Assembly (NCBI GenBank): GCA_018873225.1
Contig: JAEILZ010000003.1
Coordinates: 3,038,001 to 3,102,000 of the forward strand
Reading direction: 5' to 3'
From: [Phialemoniopsis] sp. UDSM-2020
Taxonomy: Eukaryota; Ascomycota; Sordariomycetes; Thyridiales; Thyridiaceae
DNA length: 64,000 nucleotides
Shown in pieces: positions 57,483-64,000 of the stretch. Numbering within the stretch: the stretch's first letter is position 1; every line of letters begins with the position of its first letter. A model generated the notes under the pieces. It saw only the letters and a program-made list of their open reading frames with translations, had not been told where the DNA came from and made no database searches. The position numbers and the translations under genes are program-made.

Positions 57483-60329
57483 ATGGGGAGAGAGAAGAAA
57501 GCTGCTCCAGGCGCAGCGACTGGCAATCACGCCAAAGACAGGCACAAGAAGAACGACTGGAGCCGCCCTTTGCCCGCCGGCTTGGATCCGCGGCGTGCTG
57601 TCCCACAGATCAAGTCCAAACATCAGTCCTACTTCGAACTGGTCGAGAACAAAGACAAGAAGAAGAAGCTCGAATTTCAGGTAGGGCACAATAATCGAAA
57701 GTTCCAGTCCGAGAACCCCCCAACTCACCCGTCCTTCGATCCCAGGTCACCGCCGACCCAAACCCACCACCAGGCTTTGAGTTCGTGCCCATCGGCAATC
57801 CCAGGTTAACCAGCGCCTGCAAGGAAATATCAAGAGAGCAAGATGCTATGATCTTCATTGTCTCAGTCTGTCAGCCCGGCAAGCGTAGAGCACCACACAC
57901 AAGAAGCTTACAGATGCCAACTTCACAGGCCACCACCAAAACTAACACGCAACTCCTCTCACATCATCTGAACCGAACTGGACACCATATTCGGCAAACG
58001 ATAGTGGAGCAAGCTCGGGCCGCTATTGGAGACGATCCAGAAGTCGTCAACAATCAGGCGGGCGTACCCGAACCAATTCCTGATACCCAGGATGAGATTA
58101 ACAAGCAGGCTGATCAAGCAATCAGAGATCTTTTCCCTCGCATCCCCAACACCGACAGGCAAATGATTATTGAGCATGCCTTCAAGAAGGTAGGTATCGC
58201 TGCCTCCGCTCCGGCGTCGGAGGTGCACACGAACTGGTTCTAACAGAGATAGGGAGCGACAATGAAAGGAGAGCCACTGGTTGGCCTGGCCAAGGATATT
58301 ACCCTCTCTCGCCGTGTGCAGCTTGCTGTTCTGGCACACATCCGGCATACTCATACTAGATATGACGCTTTACTGAGGGAAACCTCTTATGTAAATGCCA
58401 GGAAAGCGGTTGAGCCACTCTGCCTCGATATCATCGTCAAGTGGCGAGGTGATGAAGAGACAGGCCGTGACCAGCTGGAAGAGATCCTGCGTGAGGTGAT
58501 TGTCCTGTCCGATTCGGAGGATGAGGACGACAGTGAGGATGAAGATGAGACCGATGCTACTGAAAACTCATCGGACTCTGTCCAGGAGATGGCTGCTAGC
58601 AGCACTCTCGCCGAGCGCGATGCCCTGCAGAAGAGTCTGCGGCAGTCTCGACCCAGGACGGAGCGGCTCGACAAACAACCCCGCGGAGCCCTAGTGCGTC
58701 CCTTGCCGAGAGTCCCTGCTACCGTTCAGGTAGATCTGCCCGCTCGTGAAGAGCGGAGGGCCGCTAAGAAGGCCCAACGCGGATTCAAGAGATACGAGGC
58801 CGTGCGCCAGGCTAGGTGGGATGAGGCCAGGACCCGTTTCCACCAGGAGGAGGGCCCTGAGCGAGTTATCCAAGTCCATAATGTGGACAGGCACGATGTG
58901 CACCTGCTTGATCAGGGCCCGTTGCGTCGGCCTGAGATGTTGACGTATCCCACTGGACCGGACAACCTCTCTTCTGGGCAACTTGCGACAAGTTCTCGTA
59001 CTGCGCCGGCTGGCCATTCACACCCGCCCTCCCCCTTCAGGAGGAGTGGCGTAGCATATGACCCTGGTGAAAACGAATCCTTGCGTATTTATCGCACTAC
59101 GCCAGAGGCGAAGGTGCCGTACAACTCACTTGATAGTCGCGTGTCGACGCCAAACATGGCGCAGCGACGACAGACTCCAACAGTAACGGTAAGACCTGAA
59201 GAGCTTCAGGACTATCTTGTCCCATCTATTGAGCCTGCATCACCGGTTGCCAATAGTAATGACGCAGCACCTGTTTTCGTACGGAGAGTATCCCCCCCTG
59301 CGGGGTTTGTCCAGGACAGGCGTGTTGCATTGGGTCACCCTCATGGTGCTTCCACACTCCCAAGGATTCCCGGATATGAAAGGCCATTGGCGTATTCTTC
59401 AAATCACAGGGAGCGACCAGAATATGTCAGAACCTCTTCTGGCACTGTGTATAGTTCCATCGCTGGCACCATCTCTGGTGAACGCCGTCACTTCGGTGTT
59501 GCTCACCAGAATCAAGAGGCCTCGGGGTTCGTTCCCGCCAGAGAACTTGATGAAGGACGTTCATATCTGCGCGATGGAGCAACTGTATCCAGACCAATCC
59601 TGATCGACGGAGATCGCGAAATGCTTAGAGAGACACCGCACCGTCCGATTGTTGTCGAAGATTGGCCTGACCGGCATAGCCGTATCAGGCTGGTGCATCC
59701 TGACCGCCATCACACTCCCCAACCCTTGGCGAGAAGTGACGAAGTCTTTGAGGTGCACCGGCCGGCGCGTGTTGTACAGGCTGAGGGGATGATCCTATCT
59801 AGAGAGGCTCCTGCGTCAGACCACAGGCAAGATGTTGCTAGATCTGAGCTTGGCCGTCCCCCCTTAGAATTCATCACTCTACATGACACGCCTCGGAATG
59901 TGGAGGCGACGTCGGGCCGCGGCCACACATACTACCAACCCTCCCGAGTTATCTACGACAGGGCATTGAGTCGTGGTGAGCCCATGGATATTTCTCAACC
60001 TCGAAGGGAATACGAGAAGTATGGAAGCCCCATGATGCTTGATCCTCCTCGAGAGGTCCGGCCCGCAAGTGCCGGGGGAGCGTAAGTACCGAGCCTTGCA
60101 TCATACATGACTTTCGTTGACTTGACAAACTTTCTTCAGATACTTCGATCCCGCATTACGACCACACTCCCCGGGCTTGCGGGAGGCGCGCTACGATGAA
60201 CGTGGACGCATCCTAATCCCGCTCGGCTCACAACCGCCGCCCAGCCAACGGGTAACCACAGAACAGTCGGGACCATCCCGATTACGCCGACACGACGGCG
60301 TTTATGTTATCGAGGGAGAGCCTTACTAG
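57483..60329 (+). CDS. DUF2293-domain protein
   Basis: Five exons (57483..57680, 57746..57865, 57929..58189, 58253..60081, 60140..60329) encode about 865 residues. The start is MGREKKAAPG; an in-frame ATG five codons upstream (57468) is an alternative. The acceptor before exon 3 could also be 15 nt earlier without frame change. The fungal DUF2293 core is clear: GHHIRQTIVEQARAAIG, FPRIPNTDRQMIIEHAFKKG, AKDITLSRRVQLAVLAHIRH and ALLRETSYVNARKAVEP. It is followed by an acidic Asp/Glu/Ser run and a long disordered Arg/Pro-rich C-terminus. A lysine-rich N-terminus (DRHKKNDWS, KHQSYFELVENKDKKKKLE) suggests nuclear location. The function is unknown. Confidence 0.88.
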
Positions 60330-61174
60330 AAGATGAGGGTGTCGAGCACATCCTACTCAGAACCTTGCAAGATTAGCGATGCATTGCAGGGATGCATTGA
60401 TGGAACAGACGGAGGGTCGATGGATTGAACCCTCGGCAGCAGAGCTTTGCTGCCATTTAGCACTTGTAACGAGAGGGAATGGCGACAAGATGGTGTCATG
60501 GACCAATGAGGACCCATTACATATCAGCTGGTTGTCAATAGTTGTGTCGAGCCTCACAACTCGATCCAAAGTCGCAATGACACAGAAGCCCTTTCGAATG
60601 GACAGAGGAAAATACCTTTAGTAGTTGAGGTAGCAAGCCACTACCTTGAATGGAAATACAGTTCAAGTCCAGCATAATGTCTGGAGTGGTTAATGCAAAG
60701 GACAATTGGTCTCACATTTGAAAGCAATACGTGTTAATGTGTCAATACTTTCGGGCACGGTCATCTGGATTACTTCTTGGGAACGAGGTCTTGTTTCATT
60801 TAGAACGATCGATTCCGTACATTTACCAAGGCAGCTCTTGTGGCCTGAGAAAGAGAGCAACACCCGAATTCAATAAAATGAAAGCACACATATGGAGAGA
60901 TTTCTTCATATGAAAATAAGAAAACCTTCTCATTGAGCTATGCTAATCATACGTTACGTTTCCCCGACCGATCCAGTCACACCCTCTTGCAATCTGCGCT
61001 ATCCGGACCCTTCTCCTCCCCCACAGGGGGTGCATCATGCGGTACGGCGCCCAGCTGCTCATGCAGACGCTCAGCCGTGGCCGTGATGCGCCTGTGCCAG
61101 GCATCGACTGCGATCTCAGCCGTAGAGGGCGGACCAGGCGCGGTTCCGCCCGGGGCAGCAGGAGCAGAAGAGCG
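60330..61174. other. Convergent intergenic region DUF2293 / CUE protein
   Basis: About 0.85 kb between convergent stop codons, AT-rich from 60,600 to 60,950. No gene seen. Confidence 0.4.
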
Positions 61175-62781
61175 CTAGTCCTTCTTCGCCGCCGCCGCCG
61201 CCGCCGCGGCGGGCTTGTCGTCGCCCTTGCCGGGCTTGTCGTCGACGAGGCTGTCGGCCATGGCTTCGGCCGCCGCCTGGCGCAGGCGCTCCGAGTCCTC
61301 CATCTTGATCTCGCCGCCGGTGCTGCCGCTCCGCTTGTCCTTGGCCCCGGACGCCGCGTCGTGCTCGTCGTCGCTGTCGCCGAGGCTGAACGGGTCGTTC
61401 TCGGCGATGGGGCTCGGCTCCACGGTCGAGAGCGGCTGCCACTTGCTGGCCTTGGCGCCGCCGCTGGCCGGCGATGCGCTCCGCACGTTGTCCTTGGGCG
61501 GGAGCTTCGGGGAGGCACCGTAGGCGTCGATGTCCTCGACGTTGTCGCGGAAGGCTACTTTGCGCTCACTGCCGGGCTTGGGAGATGGCGAGGACGCAGG
61601 GGGGCGGAAGAGATTTGGGTTGGCGAGGGGCCTGTGGGGGTCATGGGCTGGGGCTTAAGGGGGTGATCATTAGCAGCTGGATGTAAAGGGGTTGACTGAA
61701 TTAGGTAGACTTACTCCCGTCCTGATGGAAGCGCATGCCAGCGAAATCATCGCTCAGAAGCTCCGGGTCGGCATCGTAACGATCGTAGTCACCACTTCGC
61801 CTATTCCTGTCTCCACCCTGTCGGGGGCCCATCTGCGTGCGTTGCTGGTGGTGCTCACCATCGCCCTCGTTGAACTCCTCGTCTATCCGCTTCTTGAGGT
61901 TGTTGAACCACGAGTTGACCTTAGTCTGAGTCTCGAGGAATCCCTTCCGCAGGTTATCCCTGATCACGGGCAGATCGTCGTCGATGAAGCTGTGGTCTTT
62001 GTCGTACATCTCGTTAGGCTTGAGCCCCGTCTCCTGCCTGGACCTCGGCGGGTAGCCGCCCGGGCCAGAGCGGTTGCTCGTCCTGGCTTCGTACGATCCA
62101 ACGTTCTCGTAGTGCTGTGCCAACTGACGTGCGTACTCCTCGTCGGCCTCAAGCTGTGACTGCGATGTGGAGCTGACGCCGAGGGGGTCCACGACTGGTC
62201 GAGGGGGCTGCGGCGGCGGCAGCTCCTCGCGCTGCACTGCATCAGGATCGGTCATTTCTGATAGTCGAACGCTTAGCTGGAGTTCGCTGGTCTGACCACA
62301 AGAGCGGGTATCACCTACCAAGAAGTGCGTTGAAAGCAGGTTCAACACGGCCGTTGCTTGCTCTGAGGACGGCCTTGATCACTGATTCCTCTACGCTTGG
62401 GAAGGCCTCCTTTAGCGTGATCACATTCTTCTGTTGCTCGGACATCGGGCGTGGAGGCTTAGGCGGCGCTGCCTCTTCCGTCGTAGCGGGAGCGGTGGTG
62501 GCAGAGCCCGTGGTTGCCGCTGGTTTCTGGGTAGACTCGTCGCCCAGAGTCGGGGTCTCTTGAACGTCGTCGTCGTCCATCTCTAGCGGTCTAGCGGTGG
62601 TGGGGGATTCGGGCACGCTCTCTACAGTGGTGCTTTTGGTCTGTCCGGTGCGTGAAGATAGTGGTCAGTAGGTGGCGATGAGGCAGCTGTGGATGCAGAG
62701 GCGCATGAAGTGCGCTTGTTTGAGGATCTGGGGGGCCTGAAGCTAGGCTAATGTACTTACATTTTCAGTTGGGGCCGACAT
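61175..62781 (-). CDS. CUE-domain ubiquitin-binding protein (Cue5-like)
   Basis: Four exons (62761..62781, 62319..62640, 61715..62257, 61175..61653) encode 454 residues. The first exon is only 7 codons (MSAPTEN). The CUE domain spans about residues 78-118 (NVITLKEAFPSVEESVIKAV, then GRVEPAFNALLEMTDPDA) with the FP and LL contacts used for ubiquitin binding. A predicted helical region with SWFNNLKKRIDEEFNEG follows. The acceptor of the last exon was chosen at CTTAAG because it gives DGTPAHDPHRPLANPNLF in frame. Yeast Cue5 links ubiquitinated cargo to Atg8 in selective autophagy; the family layout fits, but an Atg8-interacting motif was not verified. The C-terminus ends in a poly-Ala run before KKD. 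Confidence 0.88.
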
Positions 62782-63305
62782 GTTCGGTGACAGGTCTTGC
62801 GCACAAGCCAGGGAAAGGGATTATCGCAATAGATATAATCGGGTGAGAAGATTCAAGCCATGCAGGCAGCACCAAGATGACGGTCGGGGATAATCTCGGT
62901 TAGGGTATAGCTATGATCTATTGTGTATCCTTTCCCTGGAAGGTTGAGGGGATCTGGCTCCGTAAGTGGGTTACGACAGCTATGACGCCACAAGGGACCG
63001 CCAGCTTCAGCCACACAGAACCGTGGGCGCAAGACCCAAATGTGCTCCACTCGCCTATGCCTGTGCCCCGCGCCCACCCAGCAATGACGACGATCGGGTC
63101 GCTATGTCGCATGTCGCATGTCGCATGTGTCGCCCGCGCATTTCATTGATTGATTGACCAAACACTGGATTCTGACCAACACTTGCCAAGCAGGCTTCCC
63201 CAAATTCTTCTCCGGCCCAAAGCACCGGCCGCAGGCCTCGATCGACTACCAATTTGTCCTCTGGCTTGTTGTTGCCGAGCAGCACCCACTGGGCACATCG
63301 CAGCT
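62782..63305. promoter_or_regulatory. Divergent region CUE protein / VPS20
   Basis: About 520 bp between divergent starts of two ubiquitin/endosome-related genes. It holds a 7-bp tandem repeat (ATGTCGC, three exact units at 63,104-63,124). Promoters are inferred from orientation. Confidence 0.4.
63104..63133. repeat. ATGTCGC tandem repeat
   Basis: Three exact 7-bp units followed by a slightly longer variant (ATGTGTCGC), upstream of VPS20. Confidence 0.9.
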
Positions 63306-64000
63306 ATGGGAAATAACTCGAGCCGGGTCACGGCTCAGGACAAGTCAGTCATTCCACGGCAACAGAGTTTCATATTGTGCAGGAAACTCCAGGACTGACA
63401 TCGCCGTTCGCGCTCGCAGGGCAATCCTCGACCTCAAGATCCAACGCGACAAGCTTCATCAATATCAAAAGCGCATCACGGTATTGACGAACAAGGAGAC
63501 TGAGATCGCCAAGCAGATGCTGGCACAAGGAGACAAGAAGAGGGCCCTTCTCGCACTCCGTCGCAAGAAATACCAGGAGTCGCTATTGACCAAAACCGAT
63601 GCGCAACTAGAGCAGCTGGAGAAACTCACTTCAAACGTCGAGTTTGCCCTTATACAGAAGGATGTGGTGTTCGGTCTCCAACAGGGCACCAAGGTGCTCA
63701 AGGAGATACACCAGGAAATGGGCGGCATAGAGCACGTCGAGAAGCTCATGGGAGATACAGCGGATGCTATTGCATATCAGAAGGTAAGTTGGCCGAGCTG
63801 TTCAATCACAAAGACATGGATGCACTATGCAGACTGCACAGGACATTTGCTGATGCTGCCCTTTACACCAAACAGGAAGTCAGTGATATGCTCGGAAGCA
63901 GAATTACGGCAGACGACGAGGATGAGGTCGAGGCGGAGCTTGCGGCACTTGAAGCTGAGGCTGCTGGCTTGAAAAGGCCTGAAGACCTGCCCAACGTACC
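63306..64000 (+). CDS. VPS20: ESCRT-III subunit Vps20 (CHMP6), 3' truncated by window end
   Basis: Three exons are visible: 63306..63343, 63420..63783 and 63876..64000 (continuing). Vps20 nucleates ESCRT-III on endosomes after recruitment by ESCRT-II and is N-myristoylated. The start MGNNSSRVTAQDK has the Gly2/Ser6 myristoylation pattern. The helical core follows (LDLKIQRDKLHQYQKRITVL, KKRALLALRRKKYQESLL, LQQGTKVLKEIHQEMGGIEH). The acidic C-terminal region (ADDEDEVEAELAALEAEAAG) reaches the window edge, so the autoinhibitory/MIM end is missing. The identification is strong. Confidence 0.95.

Overview
This window is nuclear DNA of a filamentous ascomycete (Pezizomycotina, most likely a Sordariomycete; the species is not identifiable from sequence alone). 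The reasons are many short spliceosomal introns of about 50-110 nt (GT..AG, with CTRAY-like branch points), individual genes on both strands with no operons, and families typical of such fungi: Chs7-type chitin synthase chaperone, NCE101, Dad2, shugoshin, an SKG6-type membrane protein, DUF2293, and a CRM1 with Thr at the leptomycin-reactive site. I resolved 22 protein-coding genes. Two run off the window edges (eL27 on the left, Vps20 on the right). Nearly all splice junctions were checked for frame by hand. I found no rRNA, convincing tRNA, CRISPR array, transposon ORF or secondary-metabolite cluster.

Layout, left to right. 0-8.3 kb: ribosomal protein eL27 (-), the tiny NCE101 gene (+), a TTC36-like TPR protein (-), 4-hydroxyphenylpyruvate dioxygenase (+), TFIIH subunit Ssl1/p44 (-) and a six-exon Chs7-like chaperone (-). 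8.3-13.1 kb: a 4.7-kb gene desert. 13-23.5 kb: an MFS sugar transporter (+), a small LYR-motif protein (+), a mitochondrial carrier (+), a histidine-phosphatase with a long disordered tail (-) and a PRKRIP1-like protein (+). 23.6-34.3 kb: CCT3 (-), CRM1/exportin-1 (-), alanine:glyoxylate aminotransferase (-) and VPS29 (+). 34.6-40.8 kb: shugoshin (-) and Dad2 (+) head to head, followed by an uncharacterised coiled-coil protein (+) with a duplicated FELPGEA motif. 41.6-52.4 kb: a membrane-anchored carboxylesterase (+), a Ser/Thr-rich single-pass sensor-like protein (-), a second desert of about 4.1 kb, and an SKG6-type protein (-). 54.5-64 kb: a DHX35-like DEAH helicase (-), a DUF2293 protein (+), a CUE-domain protein (-) and Vps20 (+, partial).

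Most of the window is ordinary housekeeping content: translation, nuclear export, protein folding, transcription/repair, endosomal sorting and chromosome segregation. The neighbours do not form a metabolic pathway. The one functionally suggestive group is shugoshin, Dad2 and the FELPGEA protein, which could be a small chromosome-segregation neighbourhood. Other points of interest are a possible mitochondrial presequence upstream of AGX1, the unusual tail of the histidine-phosphatase, and the two gene deserts. I do not see strong evidence of a wholly undescribed system.
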